DNA of 64,000 nt from Sporobolomyces roseus (Eukaryota; Basidiomycota; Microbotryomycetes; Sporidiobolales; Sporidiobolaceae): assembly GCA_016617785.1 (NCBI GenBank), contig JADILM010000001.1:1054001-1118000 (forward strand), read 5' to 3'. This document shows positions 14,846 through 25,466 of the stretch, piece by piece; within the stretch, counting starts at the first letter, position 1; every line of letters starts with the position of its first letter. A program made the position numbers and the translations under genes. The notes beneath the pieces were generated by a model. That model worked only from the letters and a program-made list of their open reading frames with translations. It did not search any database and had not been told where the DNA came from.

Positions 14846-16252
14846 TCAGAAGATACGGAAAGGATCTAGGATCCGCTCGAGCCGAGCATCAGCAAGATGG
14901 GCCTCGAGAAGTCGAGCAAGAGAGAGAGCTTACAACCAGGTTGTTTCATTTGAAAGACGTTCATCATGACTCCTACCATCACGACGAAGACACCAGTCCA
15001 TACGTAGATTCCTAATCGCTGTCGATTCGGGTCGTTGAGTTTCGGAATGATATGTGCTAGTGCATAGGTTGAGAAACCGAGTACTCCATCTATTTCGATT
15101 CAACGCTCTCCATTAGCTCAACTGACAAAGTCCTAGCAGAGATTCGACGAGGAGAGAACTCACAGATGGCGGCTACGATGTGAGTCTCAGCTCCGAGCTG
15201 TGTCTGATATCCTCCTGCGATGTAGCTCACTTGACCGTTTCTCCCGGGTTGAACATAAAGAGGTCGTCGAATCTGATTCCACATGTATCCCGAAGTCATC
15301 AACAGGATCACGATCTGTATATATTCGTTAGAGTCAGTCTATCGGTGTATGAGGAGGTAAAGGGAGAGAGGTTCACGATCGTCATTCCTGCCCAAATGTA
15401 GGTTCTCGTAAAGACAGTTCGGAGAAGCGAGCGTCCTTGATAAGCACCAATGGTAGCTCCGAGTACGATGACTACGTTCTTGGCGACATTGACTTTGTTT
15501 ACGGGACGTTTGAACTGGAGCGAAGGAAGTTCAGCGGTCTTTTGAAGGTAGGATGCGATCGCTTCAGCTTGGAAGTTGCTAACGAGGGGCTCAAGCGAGT
15601 GAGAGTCAGTGCAAAGCTCAGTCTGTGGACGAGAGCAGGTGATAGACTACTCACGATCGACCGAAATCTGCTCCATCTGGACCCAACTGATTCTTCGCTC
15701 GCGGTCCTTCTGTCGGCATCCATAGTTGGAAAGTAGGTGCAGTTTGTAATCCCAGCTGTACGTTACATGGACTGTCAGTCGAGTCAATGAAAAGGAAGGG
15801 GAGAGAGACGAAGAAACGTACTCTTTGGAAAATTGTAGGTCCAGTTGCGAAATCGATATAAGCGAAGAAATGATCCTCCCCTTCCCGTTTCTTGACTGAA
15901 CTCCATTGTTTCGCTAAGAGAGTATACTCGGGCTGCAGCGTACTGCACAGAGAATGAAAGTTGAACCCCGCCGAACACATCAACGTCCAACTTTCTACCT
16001 CCTCGAATCTCGTGTGAGGAAACGTGAGACTCACTGACAGGGTTGACACTTGTACTGAGCACCCATAGCGGTGAGTACGACCGATACAGAGTAGTCTCGA
16101 GGTGAGGAAGTGAGTTCATCATATTGCTTTGCGTCGAGTGGAATCAAGCCGTTGTGCTTCTTTGCTAGTTGTCGGTACGTGTCGAGCTTGGAAGTTGCAG
16201 CTGAACACAAGCTAGGGACGAGCCCAGCTAGCAGGAGTGTTGAGAATAGCAT
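14846..16252 (-). CDS. OST3: Oligosaccharyltransferase subunit Ost3/Ost6
   Basis: ER membrane subunit of the N-glycosylation complex. Its lumenal thioredoxin-like domain holds substrate polypeptides through a CxxC redox motif. The assembled protein has about 322 residues. It starts with a signal peptide (MLFSTLLLAGLVPSLCSAA), then the thioredoxin-like fold with YKCQPCH, where the two Cys flank an exon junction. FFAYIDFATG and APTFQLWMP follow. Four hydrophobic segments come next: NVVIVLGATIGAY, IWAGMTIIVILLMTSGYMW, IVAAIYGVLGFSTYALAHII and WTGVFVVMVGVMMNVF. The family-typical ending GYPF is restored only by splicing to a 20-nt terminal exon (14846-14865, encoding the end YPFRIF and TGA). The CxxC motif suggests an active redox subunit. 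Ost3 and Ost6 cannot be told apart from sequence alone. Confidence 0.92.
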
Positions 16253-18068
16253 CGGAGGTTGTGGGAAGAATGAGAGAGGTTTCGTTTCTTGCTCTCTTAC
16301 ACTTCACTCACAAACCTAAGTTCTCACAGTGATTGCCTGCTACTGCTTGGATGGATCTCGGAAGACTACGGGCTATCGCTACGACCATAACTCTGCTCAG
16401 TATCGCTCAGATTCTCTATTTCTGCGCCCTCAGCGGCCTCAAGGTCTTCTGTCCTGCACTCGATGCCCAGTCGAGCGGATCATGAGGTCTCTAGAACTCT
16501 GTTCTTGTAGCGACCAATTCCGTGGGGCGCGGGAAACCTCACGATCTCAGGATCGCGTTCTTCGACAAACTTTTCGCAACTTGGTCAGGTTCGAGCGCCC
16601 TTCGATCATCGTCCGCTGTATCAAGTACGGTCCATATCGAGCACTGGTAAGTCTTCCTTTCGCCTGATCCACTGTGGTCATGCAGGGGTATCCAGACGAA
16701 GCTGAAACTGGACGAGTTGTCTTCACAGGCGAAAGATTTGGAGGTCTCCGAGCAAGCTTCGGCGCTCACAGGTAGGAAGAAAGCACTGGCTGTTTCTCGA
16801 CACTGCTGCGATGGCTCATGGCAGAGGTTCGACTCATGAGAACGCTATAATGTCAGGTTTCCGCTTGAACCTCGTCCGATCTTTGTCGCATCTCAGCAGA
16901 ATTCTCTGCCGACATCGCTTCATTTGACAGGATCTACCTCACGCAGTACCAACAATGCTATCATAAAGGATCTGACTGACCTTCTACGAGTGATTGCTGC
17001 TCATTAGCGATAGAAGTCGATCTACTTTATTGGATCGTCGTAATCTACAACCGTTCAATCTCTCTGAACTCTGCTCTTTTTGCCCTCCTCCGTATCTTTG
17101 ACTTTCTCGACACTGCAGATCAGCCAACCGACGGTTTCTATGTTTCACAGCCCGTCCGTTGACGGAGTCGATGGAGCCACGATTCGTCGGATCGGATTTT
17201 CCTCGCGAAGCTCTACGGTACTCGGGAGAATTGGAACGAGTCGCTTTGCACGAGTTCGTCGAACGGTCTCAGCAGTTCTCTACTGGCTCTTCGTGATCGC
17301 TGTCGAACGCACTTGTCCTGTCGAAACTGAAACGAAGAAACGAAGAAAAGAAGTTGCGAAAAACTCGTCGATGCTTTTCTGCGACGTCGCGCTTACTTTC
17401 TGCCGTTCGCCTTTCCCCTCGACTGATCGAATTCCGCTGACCAATTTGTGATAAGCGGGTTTGCGGAGTGGGCCATGCCTGTGATCGAACGTCTTCGCTG
17501 TCTTCTCGACTTAAAAAGTTCAAACTTTTTATTCCGCCGAAGCGGGCCTTTTGAGGAGATTGCGGTCTGGAAGAAAAGAAGAGAGAAAGAGAGAGAGCGG
17601 AGAGAGAGAGGAGAAACGGAAAAAAAAGATCCAGATTCGAAAGTTTGGGCTCGATCGTTTCCGACGAGGGCCTTAGTCTTTCATTCTCTCCTCTCCCTCT
17701 CGCCCTCCATGAGATCCGCTACTCTTAATCCTCTATCTGCCACTTCTGGTGTCCCCTCCGGCAGGCTGATCCTCTAATACGACTCGATCCGACTCTAATC
17801 GGAACCCATCATCTCCATCCCCATCTCATCTCAGCTGTTCGTCGCGCAAAAGTAGATCAAGATCAAACTTCTATCGACTCACCTCTACTCGCACTCCTCC
17901 TCTAGCTGAACGCGTCAAGGGCTATTGTGATCGACCTTATCAAATCATCCAAGGAATCTGACCCAACCTCGTTTCTCCTTCTGCTGTTAGACTTGATCGG
18001 TGAGTGATCGTCCTCATCTCTGATCGTGCACACTATCAGCTGACAACAGAGACGAAATATAGGAAAAG
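16253..18068. other. Long divergent intergenic region with a doubtful small gene
   Basis: About 1.8 kb between Ost3/6 (-) and the homeodomain gene (+). From about 16329 to 16920 the plus strand has candidate exons. One frame starts with a signal-peptide-like stretch (ATG at about 16352, ALSGLKVFC), but hits TGA after about 44 codons. Another frame reads KYGPYRAL, then, across a GTAAGT...CAG intron near 16648-16685, GYPDEAETGRVVFTGERFGG. I could not join these into one convincing protein. 17060-18068 is probably the homeodomain promoter and leader. It has a GA-rich tract (17575-17625) and a perfect 9-bp hairpin (17512-17531). No RNA gene was recognised. Confidence 0.35.
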
Positions 18069-19845
18069 ATGAGTCAATCTTACAATCCATCGTCGTATTC
18101 CTCAGCGACGACAGGCTACCCCCATTCTTCGGATTCTTCTCGACCGATCAAACCTGAACCGATACCTCTTCAGCATCATCATCAGAACGGTTCAAGTTCA
18201 TCGAGTCTGTCAAACGGTTACCGATCAAACTCTGCCTCGACCGCTTCAACCGCCAACACCTCTGAACACTCCCCATACGGACCTTGTTCCCCTTCCTCGA
18301 CTACCGCACAACTCCCTCCTGTCGGTTCGAATGGAGCTGCTGCTCTACTACAGCAACATCAAGCGAATCAACACGCGTTCAGATCAACTTCTGCCCAACA
18401 TTCCTTTGTTTTCTCGAATCCGTCTGGTCCTTCGACTTCCTCGTTCAACGGTAGACAAGGGATGGATGTAACGTCGAGGGAGAGTAGCGCGAGTAGCAGT
18501 CGTTCGGATGGAGGAGGAGGACCGACGCAGGCTGAATCTGATTACGATCCCTTTAGGTGAGCAATCGTCTCTCCTCCGAGTTCTACATACATCCCTCTCG
18601 AACCACAGCTGACTCCAAGCCTCTCTGTCACCCAAAAGAATCAAGCATCGTCGACGCACCTCACCACCGCAACTCAAAATTCTGGAATATCATTTCGACT
18701 TGAACCCCAAACCCGATGTTACCGTTCGCAAAGCTCTATCGGAGCAATTAGAGATGACTCCTCGAGAAGTACAAGTATGGGTGAGTCGCCCTATTCCCCA
18801 GGTCATTTCTCATCATCCCAAAACTCATACCTACTCGTCTTTTTCATAGTTCCAAAATCGACGAGCCAAAGTCAAGAAGCTCAAGGAGAAGGCTGATCGA
18901 GACGGAGTCAGCTCGAGCAGATCCCCGAAGACCGAGCATTCCCCTCCCTCTAGCCACTCTCACGTTTCGCCCAATCTCGTTCCCTCCGTCGTCGGTTCTG
19001 AACTTCCCGTCCCGCCCAACTCTTATCCAGGCTCGCAGGCTTACCCTCCTCGAACGGTTTACGGTCAAGAAGCTATCTCGCAAAGGAGAACAAGTCCACC
19101 CGCATCAGTTTACCCAATGCAGCAACACTACACCGGTCAACCTCTACCTCTTTCTCACCCTCATTCGAACGATTCCCTCTCTCACCCCGCATACGCTCCT
19201 CCTCATCACCCTTCAGCATACCAATCGACCGTATACACCACGACCGTAGCGAGTTCGACCTACGCGACTTCGAACGAATACCTCCCTCCTCCTCTTCCTT
19301 CGAACCCATCTTTCGCTCTACTCCAGCAAGACCCCTACGCTGGACGCAGATACAGTCTCCCCGCGCACAACGTCGATCAAGCAAATTCGTACTCGCAAGA
19401 TCCTTTCTCCGACGGTTACCCACCTTACCAACCTCCCTCTTCGACTGCTTTCGCGTCCTCTACTCTTTCTGCATCGAATCCAACCGAGTTCCCTTCGTCT
19501 TACTCTTCGTCTCAATATCAAGATCGTCGACCGAGTTACGCATCCGATTCCCTCCTTTTCGACTCGTCTACTCAAGCACCGACATTCTCCCTCTCTGCAT
19601 CGATTCCTTCGAATGCCGCTACCTCCTCTTACCTCCCTTCTTCGACTGGAACGGACTCGTTCTCGTCCTTCAACCCTTACTCGGCAGTTCCTCCTACGTC
19701 AGGAGTCGCTCCTTCGAGATTGTTGGAAAGACGAGCTAGCATGGCAGCCGCGAATGCTCCTCCGAGGGAACGAGTTCGTTCAAAACCTTACGATATCAAC
19801 GAGAGGAGGAGTCCAACCCATTCTCAAGCTACTGTTGATCAGTAA
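18069..19845 (+). CDS. Homeodomain transcription factor
   Basis: Sequence-specific DNA-binding regulator. Three exons: 18069-18556, 18639-18780 and 18850-19845, about 541 residues. The homeodomain begins around residue 163 with KHRRRTSPPQLKILEYHF and ends with the helix-3 signature VQVWFQNRRAKVKK; the second intron splits VW from FQNRRAK. The key recognition residues Trp, Phe, Asn and Arg are all present. It has 60 residues with no three-residue insertion, so it is a typical rather than TALE homeodomain and not a mating-type HD1 factor by that criterion. The regions on both sides are low-complexity Ser/Pro/Tyr/Gln, likely activation or interaction domains. No partner homeodomain gene lies beside it, which argues against a mating-type locus. 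The target genes are unknown. Confidence 0.93.
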
Positions 19846-20328
19846 AACAAAATCCCCTTCTTCCTCCTATCTTCCGCAATCGCATCCCCTATCTGCTCCC
19901 TCCTGTGAATATCCCTATCCTTGTCCTTGCCTCCCTGAGGTGTACCTCCGTTTAGCAGTAACCCAGTACCCTTGCACCTTTATGCACCCAGATTTTGTCG
20001 TACCTTTTCGTTTTCGTTTTTTTGCAGTTCTTGCCGTAACCTAGCCTTTTTTTTCCCATTGCTGTTCCACACATTCTGGCATTGATTTGCTTGCTTCCCG
20101 TGACCTGCTTCCTGTGAGATGTGCGAGACAGCAGCTAGAAGAGAATCCATCGAACAATGCGGATGACTCGTCAAATAGCGGCCTCTCTAAAGAAGAGGAG
20201 ACGAAGAGCCTTCCACAGATCCATTAAACATACAAGACACATAGGATTTACTGACATAGACACATAAGGATCCGCCGAATTGACTGACAACTCGGAGTCG
20301 ACGCAAACTCGAAAGATTCCTCGACGAT
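19846..20328. other. Intergenic region between convergent genes
   Basis: About 480 bp of 3' flank for the homeodomain gene (+) and the next minus-strand gene. T-rich runs near 20020-20055 could serve as 3'-end signals. Nothing else was recognised. Confidence 0.5.
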
Positions 20329-21027
20329 CTACTTGAGCAAAGGTCTTATGTCGTACCCTTGTTCCTTCAGACTTTTCCCTGTCAGCCTCCTCACCTCTTT
20401 CTGATACTCTGTCAACTCTCCCTCTCCCTCATCTTTCCGGATCTTCTTGTTCGAAGAATCTTCATCAGTTGTCGAGGAAGAAGTTGCGGCAGCGGGTCGT
20501 TTCCCTCGTTTCTTGCTGTTTGCGGAAGCTAGATGTGAGCACGTATGGGAGATCAAGAGGGTCGAGGAGAGGGAGAGAAGCTTACAATCTATCTTCTATC
20601 GCTTTCTTTCTGTCGAGTTTGCGAAACGAGCGGAAAAACGAAGCAGTGTGCAAGGCTCAAACAGGTCAGCACACGGGTACAAAGCGAGGAGGTAACATCT
20701 TGAGCATTTGAGAGTGGATGAGAGGTGCAAAGCAAGAGGACCCAGAGCGAGATGTAGCGGTAAGAGAAAGGAAGGGAAGAGTTTACCTCGCAAGCGCTTT
20801 CTCTCTCTCTTCCTTCTCCTTGTCTACCGGTGATGCTGCAGACTTCTTAAATCTATCCAGGAATGAGCCATCACTGTTGACGGAGGGTTGTGAGTGGATC
20901 TATTTCGGATGAAAGAAAGAATTAAAAGGGAAACTGACTTTGAGAAAACGTTTGGAGGTTTCTGTACTGGGGGAGCAGGAGCGGTAGACTTGATCTTTGA
21001 TGGTTCAGGAGCAGGAGAAGCAGACAT
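20329..21027 (-). CDS. Small basic protein of unknown function
   Basis: Not recognised. The model starts at ATG 21027 (MSASPAPEPSK). It continues through SVNSDGSFLDRFKKSAASP and an acidic/basic helix (DKEKEEREKALA). A short exon (KKAIEDRF) joins at a CAG acceptor to KKRGKRPAAATSSS, and the protein ends with ELTEYQKEVRRLTGKSLKEQ and a stop at 20329-20331. The product is about 150 residues. The KKRGKRP and NKKIRK clusters suggest a nuclear protein. The first intron is uncertain: a donor GTTTTC keeps the frame, while the better-looking GTCAGT shifts it. The start is only about 160 bp from FKBP12 on the other strand, so they probably share a promoter. Confidence 0.55.
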
Positions 21028-21190
21028 TCGTTGGGGTAGAGGTTGTGGAGCAACCCTCGAAAGTTCTCTTTGATTCCACCTCTTCACTTTCTTGTTCGTA
21101 AACCTCGAGAATCCCTATCGATTTACTATGCTCTCTAGACTCATTAGAACTTCAATCCCTCGCAGAACTTTCTCATCAACCGCAAGAACA

Positions 21191-22023
21191 ATGGGGTGAG
21201 TCCTCATCATCATTGATCGAAACCACGTTTTTACTTGTCTTCGGGTTGGCTCACCTCGCTCTCGTTGCGAACTACAGTGTCTCTATCGAAACTATCAAGG
21301 AGGGTGACGGTCAAAACTTCCCCAAGTCTGGTGAGCTCCTCAGTGGTTCGGTGTAATTTTGTACGTTCGCAGGCTGAAGTTCGCTCTTTCACTTCTCTCT
21401 TCTCCTTTTTTCCTTTTTTGCTCATCCGCAGGCGACAAGGTCCAAATCCATTACGTACGCTGCTCCCTGCTCTTTCTCATGGTTGCGGAATCAAGTTCTG
21501 ACTCCTCTCTGTCCTGATTTTAGACCGGAACTCTTCCTGACGGTTCCAAATGTACGTTCCTTCTTTCTACTCCGCTTCTGCGATCATGCTGACCTTCTTC
21601 GTTCTACAGTCGACTCTTCCGTCGACCGTGGAACACCTTTCGAGACTGCTATCGGTGTCGGTCGCGTAAATTCTCTTTTCTCCTCACTCCTTCGCTCCTC
21701 CGATACTGAAACCCGAATCTTCCAATTGTATAGGTCATCAAGGGATGGGATGAGGGAGTTCCTCAACTCTCCCTCGGACAAAAGGTGCGAAACCCCTCAC
21801 ACCGAAAGACTTTCGAAAACTCACTCTAATTCGCATCATTGCGTTTAGGCCAAGCTCACCTGCACCCCTGATTACGCTTACGGTGCCCGTGGATTCCCTC
21901 CCGTCATCCCCGCCAACTCCACCTTAATCTTCGAGGTAAGTTACCCTTCTCGCGCTCACTCATTCCTGACCAAAACTGATCGATTCGCTGGGTCGATAGG
22001 TCGAGCTCCTCAAGATCAACTAA
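21191..22023 (+). CDS. FPR1: FKBP12 peptidyl-prolyl isomerase (FK506/rapamycin-binding protein)
   Basis: Cytosolic cis-trans prolyl isomerase and receptor for FK506 and rapamycin. Eight exons encode 108 residues, so a 327-nt reading frame is cut by seven introns. The first exon is only 5 nt (ATGGG, then GTGAGT), and splicing gives [20 protein letters not shown]. Conserved pocket residues are visible: Tyr in IHYTGTL, Phe and Asp in KFDSS, Val-Ile and Trp in [10 protein letters not shown], Tyr in DYAYGARG, and Phe in LIFEVELLKIN. Length and ending match the single-domain FKBP12 class, without a signal peptide or C-terminal extension. All drug-contact residues that can be checked are intact, so rapamycin and FK506 sensitivity is expected (inference). 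Confidence 0.97.
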
Positions 22024-22625
22024 TCTGGTCTCGATACCTCGTTTAGTCTCGAATAGGAATGCAGCTCATCTCGAGCGCAGGAGAATTCAGGACTGATGGA
22101 GCGAAGAATAAGGCAGTAACAAATCGAAAAACTTGAAAATACACTTTGGCATTCATTCATTACTACGAACGTTCCGTCATATCTTCAGCAGAGAGAGACT
22201 ACGTGGAATGATTAATGTAGGGGAGGTCATTGTCGCAAGGAGAACCCGAATATTACTGGTTGAGAACCTGTACGTTCCCAACTTAGCTTCGTTGCCGCTT
22301 CATGAACTACTTCCGACAGGCTCGACTGACAGTCGTTTGAAGATCAAGTAGATGCTTTGACTGGTCTCAAAGCGAAACGGGAATCCCGATTAAAGCTTCG
22401 CCTCGTTCGCGGGTCGCTCTTGAAGCTGTGTTTCGATCCCTGCACTCTGCCACATGTCATCCTTTATGATAGCAGTGGCCGGCAGCTATCGTGGACCGAT
22501 CACGAAGCGGAATCGCCGCGGACCCCCTTCGAGCGCAAGATTCTCCTTTTTAAAGACGCTTCTCTCCTTCATTTCTCTTCCTCTCTTTCGCCTCGACTAT
22601 TCCTGCATCGCCCGTATCTACCGCT
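22024..22625. other. Intergenic region between two plus-strand genes
   Basis: About 600 bp with the FKBP12 3' UTR and the upstream region of the next gene. A tRNA B-box-like string near 22430 has no matching acceptor or anticodon arms and was not called. No other feature was seen. Confidence 0.45.
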
Positions 22626-23897
22626 ATGACGCATGTACGTCGCTACTTGCATGTCGTTCTCAATCGAGAAGCAACTCGCTCATTGAATCGTCGAAACAGG
22701 GAGCAGAAACTTTCATAGATCGCTTTGTCGAATTCGCTACAACCATGATTCAAGAACTCGGCGATCCCGCACTCCTCCATCTCTTCACTACAGCAAGACA
22801 CGACTACCGTCGCTTAGATAGCCAGTTTGTACGAGGTAAAGTTTCTGAATCCCTTATCCGCTGTTCGCCAAGCATGCTGACTCGATGAGGTTTGACGATC
22901 CAGATATGGGCGTCAACTATGCTTTCGATGTATCTGGTGTCGAAGTGGATCTAGGCTTCTCGCCCGCCGAGAATCGAAGAGCTCGATTCAATGTCAGGTT
23001 CCCCGTCGAGCTCTTCGCTCGCAGAGGTCAAGGGCACGACGAACGGTGGCACAATATACTTCGAATCCGAGACAGGCGCAGTGTCGTCGCAGATCGGTTT
23101 GGAACGGTGAACCTTCCCCGGGCAGTCGCATTCCCTCGTTACCTTCCTCTGCGGTCGGATCCAAACACCGACGAGCTCGCACGAGGCAAGCTTGCAGCAT
23201 GGAAAACGACGCAGGTTGTCGACGGTATTCAGCTGCCAGAATTCACATACTATGATGGCGAGAGACGTGAGCCTTTCATAGAGTATCTTCCCCAAATCTC
23301 CTCGGAATATTGCTGACAATCTCGTGATCAGACGATGGATTGTACGAGACATGGGAGCAGGTTGAAGTCATAGTCAAGAACACAGACAGCATATACAATA
23401 ACTCTCGCCTCTTCCTGGCGCCAGGGCCCCTCGACCTCGCAGGTGACAGATCATCCGGCATGCTTACCTCTCCTTCTGCCACCTACCTCAGACTCAGGCT
23501 GTGGACTCAAACTCCAGTGCCACCTCGTCGCCCTGCAAAGACTGTCTTATTCCGTGTTCGAGTTGCGGATCAGTTCGCAGGCAGAGAATCTCCGATCCCG
23601 CGTAATCTCGTCGAATCGGTACAGCTCTCCCTTCCTTCTCTCACTACGGAGCCCGAGCTGATCACTTTTAAGCCGGGCTCAGCGGCCTCGTCACTCGGAT
23701 CAAATCGTGCTCGTTCCCCCTCCTCCTCCTCCTCCTCCCTCATCTCCTCCTGTAAGCTTGATTTTCTGCTCTTCCGACTACGAAGTGAGAGCTCCGTAGC
23801 TCACGACTCCTGTTTGAACCAAAGTCTTCTCCTACCCACTCGTTATCTCACCGTCAGCAACTTCGCTACGGCCAAACTACTGCAGGAGGAGGAATGA
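22626..23897 (+). CDS. Orphan protein with a conserved-looking core, function unknown
   Basis: Not recognised. Four exons are proposed. ATG ACG CAT ends the first exon (9 nt, then GTACGT). The next begins GAETFIDRFVEFATTMIQ and ends at SQFVR. It joins at the acceptor GATCCAG to DMGVNYAFDVSGVEVDLGF, then VRFPVELFARRGQ, AVAFPRYLPLRSDPNTDEL and LPEFTYYDGER. After the last intron comes DGLYETWEQVEVIVKN, followed by a Ser-rich tail ending at TGA 23895-23897. The product is about 385 residues. The centre is rich in alternating hydrophobic residues and looks like a beta-rich fold. No signal peptide or membrane segment was seen. Frame logic across three introns supports a real gene. Confidence 0.6.
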
Positions 23898-24914
23898 GAC
23901 TCGAGATCTGATTCACGAGTCCTTCGTGGTCGATGCTCACCGATACGTTATTCTCCCCTTGTTCCACCGTCTCCATCTGTTACATCCCTACTCGTTGGCC
24001 TCTCTGTCCTCGTTCTCCTTTGCTTTGATCAGTACAAAAATTACAAAACAAAAAAAGCTCTCCCCCTAGTCTCTCCCGTTTGCAAAAGACACTTGCCGTT
24101 TGTCCGACCCATATGACACCTTTTGAGTTTGTGCCCGTACACTCTGTCGAGGTGGCGAAAGAAAGAGAGAGCAGCGAGTAGCAAAAGACTCGTTTGTGCG
24201 ATTTCGCGAGATTCGCAGCATTGACTTTTACTACTTCGAACGATACGATCTGAGAGGTGGTGCAATTGTATCGACATTCAATGAAGTCACCTCTCGACGC
24301 CAAAAGAGCGGCAGAAGTTGAGTGTCAACTTTTCAGGTTCTCCGCTTTGACCTCTTTCGCAGTTTCAATGTCATGCTGAAACTTGGCCACGTCTGCTACT
24401 TTCGCTCTAGTCCACCTTTCAGAACTCTCACTCGCTGTATCGCTTGTATGCAGCACATTGAAATCGAGTCTCCCTTGACAGCGCAATCGATTCGCCGACT
24501 TTTACGATTCTTTTCCACAAAGCTCTCTGCTCGCCTCTGCGCGACGAGTCGAGTAATCGAGAACTATCTTTACTCTACTCTTTCGCCGTTCCTCTCGACA
24601 ACACTCGCCTTCGTTTGAGGGACGCCAGGTGCTGTCGAGAGCTTCCTCATCTCGTCTACATTTCATGTTTCGAAGAGCTGCTTCAATTCTCGCTTATTCC
24701 AGTCAAGGTCTCTCGCTCGGATACAGACCAGAAGAGTAGGAGACGACAAACAACGTTCGCAGAGAGAAAGAGAGAAAGAGAGAAAGCGAGACAGAGAGGA
24801 AAAGCTACAAATGGGAGAGAAGAGTAGGTACAACGAAAAAGGAAGAGAGAGAGAAACCTATGAACAGAGTGACAAAGAGAAATAACTACAAGCTAGAGAG
24901 AGAGAGAGAAGAAG
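23898..24914. other. Convergent intergenic region
   Basis: About 1 kb between the orphan gene (+) and the secreted-protein gene (-). Short open frames on both strands lack domains. The part next to 24914 is a purine-rich tract listed separately. No RNA gene was recognised. Confidence 0.45.
24758..24914. repeat. Imperfect GA-rich tract
   Basis: The plus strand is a run of imperfect GA, GAAA and GAGAGA units. It lies directly after the stop codon of the secreted protein (minus strand), so it would be a CU-rich 3' UTR in that mRNA. This is simple-sequence DNA, not a known mobile element. Confidence 0.6.
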
Positions 24915-25466
24915 CTACTCGTAACCTTCTTGAGCATCGTCGTCGATATCTAGATCTCGTTTCCAGTATCCTCCTCTTCCCCATCCCCAACCCCTTCCCC
25001 TTCCATATCCCCATCCTCTCCCGTAACCATATCCCCTTCCGTAACCGTAGCCATATCCTCCTCCATATCCACCCTCTCCGTAGAAACCATCTGCATCAAC
25101 ATCCCTCTTGTTCAAGTTCAAGTCGGAAGATTCGACGATTTCATCCCTTTTCGAAGGAGTAGAAGATTCCTCGTAAGGTCTATATCCTCCCCAACGACGA
25201 CATTCGTACCTCCAAGGTTGCCAGCGACAGTAGGGAGGTCGGTAAGGAGGGTACCAAGGTCGACCAGGAGGACGATAAGGAGGATAGAAAGGTGCGTTGG
25301 ATTCGATTTTGTCACTTTGAGGAGTTGAAGGAGTTGAATCGGGGGTAGTGGTAGAGGTTACATCGCGTTGATCGAGAGGGTTAAGAGAAGATTCAGGTGA
25401 GACTGCGAGAGAGAGTGCAGCAGGAATGAGGAAGAGGAGAGAGATTGCGATCTTGGAGAAGTGCAT
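24915..25466 (-). CDS. Secreted Gly/Tyr/Arg/Trp-rich precursor with Kex2-type sites
   Basis: No known family was recognised. The single exon encodes 183 residues. An N-terminal signal peptide (KIAISLLFLIPAALSLA) is followed by a short Ser/Thr-rich pro-region. Next is a Pro/Tyr/Trp/Arg-rich block with two Cys (FYPPYRPPGRPWYPPYRPP, CRW, YECRRW). The C-terminal part has three Lys-Arg dipeptides, each followed by Asp (SKRDE, NKRDV, WKRDL), typical of Kex2 processing in the Golgi. The last two bracket about 48 residues made of repeated GYGYGRG, GWGYGRG and GRGWGWGRG units. The tail is acidic (DLDIDDDAQEGYE). The layout fits a Kex2-processed repeat or structural cell-wall peptide. The function is unknown; antimicrobial, adhesive or wall-structural roles are all possible. 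Confidence 0.8.
   Translation of the reverse strand: MHFSKIAISLLFLIPAALSLAVSPESSLNPLDQRDVTSTTTPDSTPSTPQSDKIESNAPFYPPYRPPGRPWYPPYRPPYCRWQPWRYECRRWGGYRPYEESSTPSKRDEIVESSDLNLNKRDVDADGFYGEGGYGGGYGYGYGRGYGYGRGWGYGRGRGWGWGRGGYWKRDLDIDDDAQEGYE

Noticed and set aside
17448..17777. 109-codon plus-strand frame upstream of the homeodomain gene
   Set aside because: Covers a GA-rich simple sequence giving a Lys/Arg/Glu run; no splice support or domain. Treated as leader or promoter.
18069..19845. Homeodomain gene as a mating-type (HD1/HD2) locus
   Set aside because: Only one homeodomain gene is present, there is no divergently paired partner, and the neighbours (Ost3/6, FKBP12) are not mating genes known to me.
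22400..22470. Possible tRNA (T-loop-like GTTTCGATCC)
   Set aside because: No paired acceptor stem, D-arm or anticodon stem could be built around it on either strand.
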